Source: CAVVZJ01 sp963752755 (lineage in GTDB: Bacteria > Planctomycetota > Planctomycetia > Isosphaerales > Isosphaeraceae). From it: DNA of 64,000 bases. The number at the start of each line of letters is the position of its first letter. The first letter of the stretch is position 1. The stretch covers positions 248,001 through 312,000 of the forward strand of contig CAVVZJ010000004.1 of the NCBI GenBank assembly GCA_963752755.1. Reading direction: 5' to 3'. Both the position numbers and the translations under genes were made by a program. Shown here piece after piece: positions 1 to 11,551 of the stretch. The notes under the pieces were generated by a model. It searched no databases and was not told the origin of the DNA. It saw only the letters and a program-made list of their open reading frames with translations.

Positions 1-286
1 CCTTCTTGCCGACGGAGACCGGCACGACCTTGAAGGCCGAGGCCATCGACTCGGCGACCGAGTCAATCGCCTCCTGGGGAATGGTCATGTCCCCGAGCTT
101 GACGACCTTCATGCCGAGCTGTTCACCGAGGGCCTTGAGCACCTGGTCCTCGTTGACGAAGCCGAGCCGTGCAGCCACCTTGCCGACGAGCTCGCCGCTC
201 CGCTTGTGCTCCTCGAGCACGTTCCAGAGCTTCTCCTCGTCGAGATAGCCCATGTCCACCAGGATCGTGCCGAGCTTGCGTGCCAT
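1..286 (-). CDS. GspE/PilB-type ATPase, N-terminal domain (partial, runs off left edge)
   Basis: Only the first 95 codons are inside the window. They begin MARKLGTILVDMGYLDEEKL and continue with a second helical repeat (GFVNEDQVLKALGEQLG), which is the MshEN-type N-terminal domain of type II secretion or type IV pilus assembly ATPases. The domain resembles the N-terminus of the complete PilB upstream at 1956-3686, so this is a second, paralogous motor ATPase or a c-di-GMP-binding MshEN protein. The ATG at 286-284 is preceded by AGGAG at normal spacing. It lies downstream of pilB and pilT on the same strand, so it is probably the third gene of a pilus operon. The catalytic domain is not visible, so an MshEN-only protein cannot be excluded. 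Confidence 0.75.
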   Translation of the reverse strand, partial: MARKLGTILVDMGYLDEEKLWNVLEEHKRSGELVGKVAARLGFVNEDQVLKALGEQLGMKVVKLGDMTIPQEAIDSVAESMASAFKVVPVSVGKK

Positions 287-535
287 GCTCTTTGGCTCCT
301 CGCGGGGTCTCGCGATGAGGACGGACCCGTCGCGCAGCGGTACAACCGGCCCGGGGAGGCCGGCCAGGTTCGATCATTCGGTTTCGTGCGAAGCGTTGCG
401 GTCGGAAGGGTTGGCTTGGGGCCTGGCCCCGCGGCAGACGGCGATGGGGAAGCGAGAAAACCTCCCCGGGAACTACGGGCCGGGCGGGGCGTTGTGACGC
501 GCCCCCGTCCGGGAAAAAGGAGTGACGAGCGCGGC

Positions 536-1644
536 TCAGTCCTCGCCGCCCTCCTCGTCGTCGTCGAAGATGCCCTTCTTGGCGTTCTCGATGCGTTCCT
601 TCAGTTCGTTCGGTTTGCGGGACTTGTAGATGACCTCGGTTCTCCTCGACGAGTCCCTGCCTCCAGAGGTTGAACAGGGAGTCGTCCATCAGGATCATGC
701 CGTGTTTGCGGCCGGTCTGGATGGTCGAGTCGATCCGGTAGGTCTTGTTCTCGCGGATCAGGTTCGAGACGGCCGGGGTGACGACCAGGCACTCGTAGGC
801 GGCCACCAGCCCCTTCGGCTTGCGCGGCAGGAGCCCCTGGGCGAGGATGCCGATGATCGCGACCGAGAGCTGGGTGCGGATCTGGTCCTGCTGCTCCTTG
901 GGGAAGACGTCGATGATCCGGTTGACGGTGCCCTCGGCCGAGTTGGTGTGCAAGGTACCGAAGACGATGTGACCGGTCTCGGCGGCCGTGATGGCCGCGG
1001 AAATCGTAGCCAGGTCACGCATCTCGCCCACGAGGATGATGTCCGGGTCCATCCGCAGGGCCCGGCGGATCGCCTCGGGGAAGTCGGGCACGTCGATGCC
1101 GATCTCGCGCTGGTTGACCAGGCTCTTGTTGTGCTTGTGGAAATACTCGATCGGGTCCTCGATCGTGATGATGTGGCGGTCCATGTTGTTGTTGATCCAG
1201 TTGATCATGGACGCCAGGCTGGTCGTCTTGCCCGAGCCGGTCGGCCCGGTCACGAGGATCAAGCCGCGCGGGCGCTGGATCAAATCTTCCATGACCGTCG
1301 GCAAGCCAAGCTGCTCGAAGGTCAGGAACTCGTTCGGAATCCGCCGGAGCACCAGGCCGACGTTGCCCGCGCTGCTTGAAGACGGCCACGCGGAAACGGG
1401 CCATCTCGCCGAAGGCGAAGCCGAAGTCGGTCCCGCCCACCTCCTGGAGCTCCTGCTGGCAGCGCTCCGGGGTGATGCTCTTCATCAAGGCGACGGTATC
1501 TGGCGGCTCAAGCACCTTGGTCGCCAGAGGCCGCATGTGACCATGCAGGCGCAACATCGGCGGCGAGCCAACCGTCAGATGGAGGTCGCTGGCCCTCTGG
1601 GTGCAGACCGTCTGGAGCAACTTGTCAATCAGCAGCGTTCCCAT
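536..1644 (-). CDS. pilT: Type IV pilus retraction ATPase PilT (two frame breaks)
   Basis: PilT is the hexameric cytoplasmic ATPase that powers pilus retraction and twitching. The start region reads MGTLLIDKLLQ followed by RASDLHLTVGSPP, the usual PilT N-terminus. The middle frame carries Walker A (GPTGSGKTTS), the Asp box (IITIEDPIEY), Walker B (DIILVGEMRD) and the His box (GTLHTNSA). The C-terminal frame ends in an acidic tail before TGA at 538-536. The reading frame changes near 1364 (an extra G in the coding strand, AVFKQRG to NVGLVLRRIP) and again near 645 (an extra C, VEEN to EVIYKSRKP). Removing one base at each point restores about 368 residues, the normal PilT length. Both breaks fall in otherwise perfect family sequence, so sequencing indels are as likely as a pseudogene. 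It lies 311 bp downstream of pilB. Confidence 0.88.
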
Positions 1645-1955
1645 GGATCTCCAAGTCCTCGCGGACTTCTTCCGGGGGCAGCCTGGACAGATAGCCAGGA
1701 TTGACGGGTTCTCGTTAACCAGGTGTCCGCCGAAAAGAGGGCTGGGCGAAAGGAAGTTACGGAGACGGTCTGCGCTCCCGACCGGCACCCTCATTATTCC
1801 CTCGTTGGACACAAGATCAAGCGCCAGCGGCGGGTGGGAGAGTGCGGGTTGGGCCGCTGGCGACGTCGCCCGGACCCTCCCGCTCTCTCCCGGAGTGTCA
1901 TTGTGCCCTCCATCGGATTGGCCCATCGCCCGCCTGGGGGCGAGGAGCCGGATCG
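1645..1955. other. Spacer between pilB and pilT
   Basis: This 311 bp stretch has only GC-rich frames without family resemblance. No clear hairpin terminator or promoter could be picked out. Nothing is called in it. Confidence 0.4.
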
Positions 1956-3686
1956 TCAGGATGCGTTGCCGGCGAGCATGTCGCGCTTGGTGATGCGGAG
2001 CACTTCCTCCAGGGTGGTCAACCCCTTCAGGGCCTTGATCATGCCGTCCTCGAAGAGTGTGCGCATCCCTTGCTTACGAGCGACTTTACGGATCGCCTCT
2101 GTCGATTCGCCGCGGAAGGTCATCTCCCGGACGGTGCTGCTCATGCTCATCAACTCGTAGATCCCCATCCGGCCCCGGTAGCCGGTCCGGTTGCAGTAGG
2201 TGCAGCCCTTGCCCTTCATGAAGTTGGCCTTCTTGACGATGTCGGGCCGGAGGCCCAGACCCTTCATCAGGTGGGCGGGGGGCTCGATGCGCTGGCGGCA
2301 CTTGGGGCAGACCTTGCGCACGAGACGCTGGGCCATGATGCCCATGACCGAGCTGGCGACGAGGAACGGCTGAACACCGATATCGACCATCCGTGTAATG
2401 GCACTGGGCGCATCGTTCGTGTGTAGCGTACTGAAAACCAGGTGTCCCGTCAGTGACGCCTGGATTGCTGTGTTGGCTGTCTCCTCATCGCGAATCTCGC
2501 CGACGAGCAGGATGTTGGGGTTCTGCCGCAGCATGGCCCGGATGATCCGGGCGAAGGTCATCCCGATCCGGGCCTTCACCTCGCACTGGTTGACGCCGGG
2601 AAGGTAGTATTCGACCGGGTCCTCGGCAGTGATGATCTTGACGTCGGGTCGGTTCAGCTCGTTCAACGCGGCGTAAAGGGTGGTCGTCTTGCCCGAGCCG
2701 GTCGGGCCGGTGACCAGGAGGATGCCGTTGGGTCGCTTGATCAGGGTGCTGAAGCGTTTCCAGTCCTCCTCGCCGAAGCCGAGGTCGCGGAGACCTACCT
2801 TGATGTTCTCACGGTCGAGGATGCGCATGACGACCGACTGACCGTGATTGGTTGGGAGGATGCTGACACGCAGATCGATATCCTTCCCGGCGACGTGCAT
2901 CTTGATCCGGCCGTCCTGGGGCCGGCGTTTCTCGGCGATGTCGATCGAGCCCATGATCTTGATGCGGCTGACGATCGAGCCGAGCAGGCGGCGGGGGGGG
3001 CTGTCGCGTTCCATGCAGACGCCGTCGATCCGGTAGCGGATCCGGATCCGGTCGGCGAACGGCTCGATGTGGATATCGGAGGCGCGCATGTTGACGGCCT
3101 CCTGGATGATCAGATGCACGAGGCGGATGACGGGGGCATCCCCTTCCTCGATGCCGGTCAGGCTGCCGCTGCCCTTGCGGTCGCCGGAGTCGTCGGCGAA
3201 GTCGATCGCGGTGTCGGTGAATTCCTGGAGCATGGAGTCCACCGACTCGGTTTCCTGGGTGGAGCTGCCGTAGTAGCGGTTGATCGCCTCGACAATCGCC
3301 TCCTTGGGGGCGAGGGCGACCTCGATCTCGCGGTTCAGGACGAACCGGAGCTTGTCAATGGTCTCGAAGTCGAGTGGGTTGTGCATGATGACCTTGATCG
3401 CTCCGTTCTCCTGGGCCAGGGGCATGACCAGGTTCTCGCGGGCGAGCGACTCGGGCACCAGCTCGATGACGGAGGGGGGAATCTCGATCTCGTGGAGGTC
3501 CACGAAGGCCATGTTGTGTTCTTCGGCCTTCGCCTTCATGATCTGGTCGGGCTCGGCGTAGCCGAGCTTGACAAGCGCCTCCTCGATCGGGATGTTGCCC
3601 ATCCGCTTGGCTTCATTGATCTGGTCGGGACCGACGACTCCGCGGCGGACGAGGATCTCGGTCCAGTCTCGGCTCTGCTTGGCCAT
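1956..3686 (-). CDS. pilB: Type IV pilus extension ATPase PilB
   Basis: A complete 576-residue GspE/PilB-family ATPase driving pilin polymerisation at the inner membrane. The N-terminal MshEN domain spans roughly residues 1-150. The C-terminal motor has Walker A (GPTGSGKTTT), the Asp box (IITAEDPVEYY), Walker B (NILLVGEIRDEE) and the His box (STLHTNDA). A four-cysteine zinc motif (CPKCRQ ... CTYCNRTG) is typical of PilB/GspE and absent from PilT. The length is normal and no frame break is seen. It is followed on the same strand by pilT and the partial ATPase at the window edge; pilC and pilM-Q are not in view. The start ATG at 3686 is chosen because family homology begins immediately. Confidence 0.95.
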   Translation of the reverse strand: MAKQSRDWTEILVRRGVVGPDQINEAKRMGNIPIEEALVKLGYAEPDQIMKAKAEEHNMAFVDLHEIEIPPSVIELVPESLARENLVMPLAQENGAIKVIMHNPLDFETIDKLRFVLNREIEVALAPKEAIVEAINRYYGSSTQETESVDSMLQEFTDTAIDFADDSGDRKGSGSLTGIEEGDAPVIRLVHLIIQEAVNMRASDIHIEPFADRIRIRYRIDGVCMERDSPPRRLLGSIVSRIKIMGSIDIAEKRRPQDGRIKMHVAGKDIDLRVSILPTNHGQSVVMRILDRENIKVGLRDLGFGEEDWKRFSTLIKRPNGILLVTGPTGSGKTTTLYAALNELNRPDVKIITAEDPVEYYLPGVNQCEVKARIGMTFARIIRAMLRQNPNILLVGEIRDEETANTAIQASLTGHLVFSTLHTNDAPSAITRMVDIGVQPFLVASSVMGIMAQRLVRKVCPKCRQRIEPPAHLMKGLGLRPDIVKKANFMKGKGCTYCNRTGYRGRMGIYELMSMSSTVREMTFRGESTEAIRKVARKQGMRTLFEDGMIKALKGLTTLEEVLRITKRDMLAGNAS

Positions 3687-4077
3687 GTCGAAGGGCTCCC
3701 ACGGGGTGACGACCCGTCTAGATCGGAGAGGAGAGGGCGCGGGCCGGAGGGCGCATCCGGAACGGTCGGGCGCGACCGTCGCACCCGGCCTGCGCGGACA
3801 GGCCCTCCGTTGGGATTCTCGTTATCACAGGGAAACGACCGGTCCGCAAGCGTCTCGGGGGCACGAACGGGGTCACGACTCGTTTGACAATCGGACGCGG
3901 GCGATAAGGGAGATGATGGAATCGATAAGCTCCAAGCTAACATAGCCTTGACGCCGCGACAAGCGGCTAACTGGCGGTGTCGTGAGAAGGCATCGTGACG
4001 GTCGGGAAACGAGGAAGGCCGCCGGGTCCATGGGGACGCGGCGGCCTTTGCGGGTTGGCGAAGCAGGAACGTCTGGG
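3687..4077. other. Intergenic region upstream of pilB
   Basis: 391 bp between the 3' end of ppdK and the start of pilB, both on the minus strand. It should hold the pilB promoter. An AT-richer stretch lies around 3890-3950, but no confident -35/-10 pair was identified. The open frames crossing it are compositional and not supported. Confidence 0.4.
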
Positions 4078-6823
<2,746 letters not shown>

Positions 6824-7392
6824 CTCTGGAACAAGCTCCGTGGTTCGGTCGCGGCCATGCAATGTAAGTCGGTAAACCCCAAAATCTAGTGATTTTCCCC
6901 CGGGGTCGTCAAGGGGCGCGGCCGCGGCCGTCGGCGAGGATCCCCCCTCACTCGTCGCAGGCTCGGGGGCTGACGAGCTTTGCGCCGGCATGTTCCGGGA
7001 CCGGAGCGGGAGGCGGACTTCAGCCGGGGAAGTCAGCCGATCGACCCGACCCGTCTCGCGGTTTGCCTTGCCGAGGATGCGCCCGCGACGCCGAAGGGAC
7101 GCTCCGGAGACGCCCTCGGGATGTCCCGGAGACGCGCGAGGGACGCCGAGGCATGGATTATCGGACGGTAGCAAGTTTTTATTAAGCGGGGAGTTGCGAC
7201 ACAATTTTGCCCATCTTGAAGTTCGTTCGGCCGTGGAGGACGTTCGGGGAGACGTTCTCCGAAACTGGGAAGGCGCGGCACCGACGAACCAGGCGAGGTG
7301 GGTTGGCGACGGACGAAGAACGCAGAAGGAGGGATGGAAGAATTCTAGCACACGAAGGCGACTTCGGCTTCGAGCCGCACGGGGTTTTCCGA
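6824..7392. other. Intergenic region between ppdK and the FkbM methyltransferase
   Basis: About 570 bp. A minus-strand frame in phase with ppdK crosses it but shows no conserved sequence, so it is taken as leader. Short GGGA/CGCC-rich repeats around 7070-7150 are low-complexity. An AT-richer patch near 7160-7215 could hold the ppdK promoter, but no precise site is proposed. Confidence 0.4.
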
Positions 7393-8226
7393 TCAGGCGG
7401 AGGCGAGACGTCGGGCGATCGGTCGGAGGAGGGAAGCGAGGCGGGGGTGTTTGTGACGGAGGGTGTGCAGGTGGGAGGCGACGGCGAGTTCGCCCTGAGA
7501 CAGGTTCGCGGCCAGGGCGAGGCGCTGTTCGAGGTCGTGGATGCGGGCGACGTAGCCGTGGATCAGGAACTGGTCGGCCGCGTTGGCGGGGACGCTCAGC
7601 GACGGCAGGAGGTGCCGGTCCTCCGCACGGACGTAGAAGCGATTGATCCCGTCGAAGAGGGCGAAGTGGTAGTCGGCGTCGAGCAGGAGCGGCTCCCAGC
7701 TCTCGACGTCGTTGGCCTCGACCAGGACGATCCGGGGCCGCCAGCGGGCCCAGTCGTGGCCGGCCAGGACGGCGGCCTCGTGGCCCTCGACATCGACCTT
7801 CAGGAAGTCGATGGTCACGCCGGGCGGGACGTGGGCCTCGCAGACCCGGGCCAGGGTCATCACCGGGACCTGGCGCTCGACAACCTCGCCGGGAGCGGCG
7901 CCGAACCAGCCGGTGAGGAGGTTGCGATCGACGGACCAGCAGGCGGAGGGGGCCTCGAAGAGGGTCAACTGGCCGGCGCGGTCGGAGAGGCCGATGTTGA
8001 GGTTGGCATCCCGCGGTCGGTCCCTCCGGAGCCGGGCGAACGGTGCGGGGTTGGGTTCGATGTTGATGCCGCTCCAGCCGTGCTCGGAGAAATGCTTGGT
8101 CACTGAGTGCTCGACCGGATCGAACGCGCCCACGTCGATGTAGAAGCCGGGGCGATCGTCGGGGAAGGCGCGGGCGAGGACGACATCCTCGAAGTTATCG
8201 GCGTAGGACATCATCTTCGCGGGCAT
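7393..8226 (-). CDS. FkbM-family SAM-dependent methyltransferase
   Basis: About 277 residues. The Rossmann core begins at FYIDVGAFDPVEHSVTKHF, the SAM-binding motif I of FkbM methyltransferases. It is followed by INIEPNP (acidic motif for the ribose hydroxyls) and IDFLKVDVEGHEAAVLAG, the conserved FkbM KxDVEG motif. These enzymes O-methylate sugars or secondary metabolites; the substrate here is unknown. The C-terminal 70 residues are helical (DQFLIHGYVARIHDLEQRLALA) and may form a short coiled coil. The start is taken at ATG 8226 (MPAKMMSYADNF). The internal ATGs a few codons later are equally possible, because no strong ribosome binding site separates them. Confidence 0.8.
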   Translation of the reverse strand: MPAKMMSYADNFEDVVLARAFPDDRPGFYIDVGAFDPVEHSVTKHFSEHGWSGINIEPNPAPFARLRRDRPRDANLNIGLSDRAGQLTLFEAPSACWSVDRNLLTGWFGAAPGEVVERQVPVMTLARVCEAHVPPGVTIDFLKVDVEGHEAAVLAGHDWARWRPRIVLVEANDVESWEPLLLDADYHFALFDGINRFYVRAEDRHLLPSLSVPANAADQFLIHGYVARIHDLEQRLALAANLSQGELAVASHLHTLRHKHPRLASLLRPIARRLASA

Positions 8227-8365
8227 GAGCACGGATTCCACGGTAATGAAGAGATCGGGAGATGATGAGGCTCTCCTGGCCTCACTTCCTGAACTTTCGA
8301 CCAAGGCGGAATCCGTTCTCCAGGGAATCCCTCCTGGTTGATCGGGAATTGCCCCGGCCGCGCGA

Positions 8366-9286
8366 CTATTCGCGGGGTGGGGCTCCTCGGCGATTGGCAC
8401 CGACGACGAGGCGGCTGTCGGGATGCTGGTCCTGCCAGTCGGACCAGGTGGCGAGTGTCATCGGCGCGAGGCGGGCGAGGCTGGCGCCGCGGAGCGGGCC
8501 GGCGAGGGCGACGAGGGCCGTGTCGTCGGGAGCCCAGAGACTCTCGGTGCCGCGGTCATAGAGCAAGGGGCGACCGCCGTAGAGATAGCCGGTCGTGCCC
8601 ATGGTGATTCGGCGGTTCTGGTGGCGGGGGTCGAAGGCATCGACGGCCTGCTCGGGGTCCACCAGTGGGGTGTAGAGGACCAGCAAGGGCGTGGATTCGA
8701 CCTGCTCGTTGACGACCAGAACCTTCTGGAGCACGAGGGCCGGATAGACGGTCGGGGGGGTGGTCGTCGCGATGCCGTAAACCGGGCTGTCGGACGGGAT
8801 GCGATTCCAGCGCTCGCCGCCGCCGACCTCGACAACCGGCTGGTCAATGGCGCGGAAGACGTCGCGCCCGAGGGCCCAGGAGAGCCGTTCGCGCTCGACC
8901 TCGCCGTCCCGGGCGCGGAACCAGCGATGGCCCACCCCGCGCTCCCAGGTAGCCCAGATCATGGTGAAGTCGCCATCTCGATGATACCAGTCGGCCGGCC
9001 TCCGGGCGAGCATGGGATAAGGATTGATGCCTTCGTAACCGATGATGCGTGTGTGCACGTCCTGATATTGCTCGCGTTGCAATTCCCGGAACTCGGCGAT
9101 GAGTTGGGGGGTCTTGTAGGCGATGAATCCGAGCAGACTGAAAAGCAGAACGAGGGCGAGCGGCGTCGGGATCGACGCCGAGGGCCTGGGGATTGGCGCA
9201 TCGGCCGGCCTGGCGGCCGGAGCGAGGGGGGGAAGGGCGGGCGCGTCCGGACGGATCGGCTCAGAGGCCGCATCGGCGGTGGCCAT
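8366..9286 (-). CDS. DUF3179 domain-containing membrane-anchored protein
   Basis: A 306-residue protein with a proline/alanine-rich N-terminus (about 40 residues), one transmembrane segment (LALVLLFSLLGFIAYKT) and a large extracytoplasmic part. The C-terminal half, from PVYGIATTTPPTVYPALVLQ to TWSDWQDQHPDSRLVV, has the layout of DUF3179, a family of unknown function common in planctomycetes. The ATG at 9286 is preceded by GGGAGGTCTCTGCC. It probably shares a transcript with the FkbM gene 139 bp downstream. No catalytic motif is recognised. Confidence 0.7.
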   Translation of the reverse strand: MATADAASEPIRPDAPALPPLAPAARPADAPIPRPSASIPTPLALVLLFSLLGFIAYKTPQLIAEFRELQREQYQDVHTRIIGYEGINPYPMLARRPADWYHRDGDFTMIWATWERGVGHRWFRARDGEVERERLSWALGRDVFRAIDQPVVEVGGGERWNRIPSDSPVYGIATTTPPTVYPALVLQKVLVVNEQVESTPLLVLYTPLVDPEQAVDAFDPRHQNRRITMGTTGYLYGGRPLLYDRGTESLWAPDDTALVALAGPLRGASLARLAPMTLATWSDWQDQHPDSRLVVGANRRGAPPRE

Positions 9287-9448
9287 GGCAGAGACCTCCC
9301 GGTTGTCGAAGCATGAGGACAGGCAACAGTCGCGACCGGGGCGGCGAGTGGCCCCGGGAGAATGGATGCCTGCTTATCGCGCGCAGGGGGAGGGCTGTCA
9401 ATGGATCAATGGACCTGATCTAGCAAAGGCTCGCGATTTTTGATGAGA

Positions 9449-9488
9449 GAGGCGTTGAGGCGATCCGGGAGGCGTTGAGGCGATCCGG
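9449..9488. repeat. Perfect 20-bp tandem duplication
   Basis: The 20-mer beginning GAGGCGTTGAGG and ending GATCCGG occurs twice head to tail with no spacer. It lies in the intergenic region between the DUF3179 gene and the small lipoprotein gene. It may be a recent slippage duplication or a pair of protein-binding sites. Confidence 0.8.
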
Positions 9489-9562
9489 GCTGATGCGCGG
9501 TCGCGTGGCCTCGAAAGGGGATCTCGTCGCTTGTTCGGATCGATGGGCGGCTTTAAAGTGCC

Positions 9563-9630
9563 ATGGTCGCCGCACTGGCCGGGAAGGTGGCCGGGCCGGA
9601 TGCGCGGCGACCATTTCAAAGGAGGTTAAC
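9563..9630 (+). promoter_or_regulatory. Structured leader with hairpin and near-perfect Shine-Dalgarno site
   Basis: ATGGTCGCCGC (9563-9573) is the exact inverse of GCGGCGACCAT (9604-9614), giving an 11-bp stem. A smaller internal GGCC pairing lies in the loop. The stem ends only a few bases before AAAGGAGGT (9618-9626), an almost complete anti-16S match, which itself precedes the lipoprotein ATG at 9632. The geometry could control access to the ribosome binding site. No ligand class is recognised. Confidence 0.5.
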
Positions 9631-9631
9631 C

Positions 9632-9814
9632 ATGAAGAAGCGAATCGTGTCTTTGGTTGTTCTGGTGGCGATTTTTCTTCCCGGGTGGGCCGGCTGTGGT
9701 GGCGAGGAGCCGAAACCCGAGCCGGCTCCGGCGGCTCCGGCCGCCGGTCAGGAGGAGCCGGGCCCGGGGACAGCCGGCGGTGGCGGCGATACGCCGGTGC
9801 TTCCGGGCCGCTGA
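9632..9814 (+). CDS. Small secreted lipoprotein
   Basis: A 60-residue protein. A lysine-containing n-region (MKKR), a hydrophobic core (IVSLVVLVAIFLPGW) and a lipobox ending WAGC predict signal peptidase II cleavage and lipidation of the cysteine at about residue 22. The mature part is a proline/alanine/glycine-rich tail (PKPEPAPAAPAAG) without secondary-structure signal. The start is fixed by the strong Shine-Dalgarno sequence at 9618-9626. Such tiny lipoproteins often sit beside DUF1559 genes in planctomycetes, as here. The function is unknown. Confidence 0.75.
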   Translation: MKKRIVSLVVLVAIFLPGWAGCGGEEPKPEPAPAAPAAGQEEPGPGTAGGGGDTPVLPGR

Positions 9815-9966
9815 TCGCGAGGATTTCGACCGAGCCCCGATTCCCTGGTCCACGCGACGTGGCGGCTCGTGGAGGCTTGTCACTCGCGAGCGATTCCCCC
9901 GCTCCACGGTTGCCGGGGCTCGGTCGGGAGTTCCCCAAACGAGGCGGAGTGTCGAGGATCACAGTC

Positions 9967-10007
9967 GGGGGCGGCTGTGCCACAAGATTTGTAGGCCAGC
10001 CGCCCCC
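9967..10007 (+). terminator. Hairpin downstream of the lipoprotein gene
   Basis: GGGGGCGGCTG (9967-9977) pairs perfectly with CAGCCGCCCCC (9997-10007) around a 19-base loop. No U-run follows, so termination is inferred from position only. Confidence 0.4.
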
Positions 10008-10167
10008 GGCTGGCCGGCTCTCCACTCATGCGGGAGCCGCTCCAGGAGCTTCCCAAACGGAGTGATGCGCCTCGACGATCAAGGAAGACCGGTCTGGCTC
10101 GCGGTGAGTGCTTGCAGTTTCACATCACTGTAAGTGGAGATCTTTTGACCCGATTCCGATTTTTTTC

Positions 10168-10197
10168 TTGCACTGGGGGAAAGCCCCGACTTATTAT
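10168..10197 (+). promoter_or_regulatory. Sigma-70-like promoter upstream of the DUF1559 gene
   Basis: TTGCAC (10168-10173) and TATTAT (10192-10197) are separated by 18 bp in an AT-rich pocket of an otherwise GC-rich region. Transcription would start about 190 bp before the DUF1559 ATG. Confidence 0.45.
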
Positions 10198-10392
10198 AGC
10201 TATTGAGAGCCAGGATTCGCCGGATTCCTCATCCCTGCGCCGGAGGTCGGCCGGGGACTGGCGAAACGGCTCTTCACTCCGGCCATTCTTCCTATCACGG
10301 TGTGGCCGAGGTCCTCTCGTCTTCTGAATCCGAACAACTTAAGCCGATGGACCTTGGCACCATCTCCCTCTCCAGGGAAAACGAGGTGTCTC

Positions 10393-11406
10393 ATGGCGGT
10401 ACGAGTGCGCGCGCCGCGCGCTGGTTTCACGTTGATCGAGCTGCTGGTGGTCATCGCCATCATCGGGGTCTTGATCGCCCTGCTGCTGCCGGCCGTGCAG
10501 GCCGCCCGCGAGGCGGCGAGGCGAACGCAATGCGTCAACAACTTCAAGCAGCTTGGGCTGGCGCTGCACAACTATCACGACGCGGTCGGCTCATTCCCGA
10601 TCGGTCGGATGGGGGTCGGCTACAGCTACGCCCCCCAGCGCGGGCAGCGGCGGACCTGGGCCTTCAGTGCCCTGCCGTATTTTGAACAGACAAACCTGTT
10701 CAATGCGATCAACTTTAACTGGCAATTCTACGAGCGGCCCAACACGACGGTCATCCGCACGCCCCTGGCGATGTTGCAGTGCCCCTCAGACATGCCGAGT
10801 ATCCAGGAGCCGGACACCCCCTATCCGCGAGGCAAGGGGAACGTGGCGGCCAACTGGGGCAACACGCACTTCTATCAGAACGAGAATCGCGGAGCCAGCT
10901 GGCCGAACCCGTGGAACATCGGCCCGCTCGGGACGCAAGGGACGGTAATGGGGAATAATTACTTCATGGGTGCCCCGTTCAAGGGCAACAAGTCCACGAA
11001 GATCGCCGAATTCACGGATGGAACCAGCAACACGATCCTTTGCGCCGAGGTGATCATGGGCGCGAACGCCGCCGGCGGCGCCTACGATCACCGGGGCGAT
11101 ATCTTCAACGACGACTACAACTGCACGATGTTCTTCACCTACACTCCGCCCAACTCCAAGATTCCCGATCAGATGGGCGGCAACGCGCAGGGCTATCCCT
11201 GGTGCAGCTACGGCAAGCTGCCCAACGTGCCGCCGTGCACCGGCGGGACACCGTTCAACGCGGCGCGGAGCCGGCACCCGGGCGGGGTCAACACCCTGTT
11301 CGGCGACGGGTCGGTGAAGTTCGTGAAGAACTCGGTCAACGTCTACACCTGGCGGTCGCTCGGCAGCCCGAACGGCGGCGAGGTGATCAGCGCCGACGCG
11401 TACTAG
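10393..11406 (+). CDS. DUF1559 protein with type IV pilin-like N-terminal methylation signal
   Basis: A 337-residue protein that starts with a prepilin-type leader: a basic stretch, then GFTLIELLVVIAIIGVLIAL, with cleavage expected after the glycine by prepilin peptidase. The hydrophobic helix and AAREAARRTQCVNNFKQLGLALHNY are hallmarks of DUF1559 (SBP_bac_10), the most expanded family in Planctomycetes. Near the C-terminus, ARSRHPGGVNTLFGDGSVKFV is the conserved family signature. It is probably an envelope pseudopilin-like protein; substrate and partners are unknown. Pilus motor genes lie 7 kb away, but DUF1559 genes are scattered widely, so no functional link is claimed. Confidence 0.93.
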   Translation: MAVRVRAPRAGFTLIELLVVIAIIGVLIALLLPAVQAAREAARRTQCVNNFKQLGLALHNYHDAVGSFPIGRMGVGYSYAPQRGQRRTWAFSALPYFEQTNLFNAINFNWQFYERPNTTVIRTPLAMLQCPSDMPSIQEPDTPYPRGKGNVAANWGNTHFYQNENRGASWPNPWNIGPLGTQGTVMGNNYFMGAPFKGNKSTKIAEFTDGTSNTILCAEVIMGANAAGGAYDHRGDIFNDDYNCTMFFTYTPPNSKIPDQMGGNAQGYPWCSYGKLPNVPPCTGGTPFNAARSRHPGGVNTLFGDGSVKFVKNSVNVYTWRSLGSPNGGEVISADAY

Positions 11407-11483
11407 CGATCGCTTTGGACGAGTGAACTTGCCCACTCGTGAACGCGCTGGCGCGTTCCTCCAAGACGGAGTGGAAAACGAGG

Positions 11484-11520
11484 ACGCCCGACCACCCAGT
11501 TTCTCTGGGTGGCCGGGCGT
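11484..11520. terminator. Bidirectional hairpin between the convergent DUF1559 and fusA genes
   Basis: The arms ACGCCCG-A-CCACCCAG and CTGGGTGG-C-CGGGCGT form a 16-position stem with one mismatch around a TTTCT loop. It lies just beyond both stop codons and would stop both transcripts. Confidence 0.75.
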
Positions 11521-11551
11521 TGCTGAATCCTGTCCGAGTAGTCGGGAAGGA

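Noticed and set aside
2844..3887. Long plus-strand open frame opposite pilB (347 codons)
   Set aside because: It is a composition shadow of pilB: rich in Asp/Val/Gly/Leu, no motif, and its phase follows the third-position GC bias of the real gene.
6824..7351. N-terminal extension of PPDK
   Set aside because: The frame is open, but the sequence before MSDQPKFVYSFGGG is Arg/Pro/Ser-rich and unlike any PPDK N-terminus; the enzyme has normal length without it.
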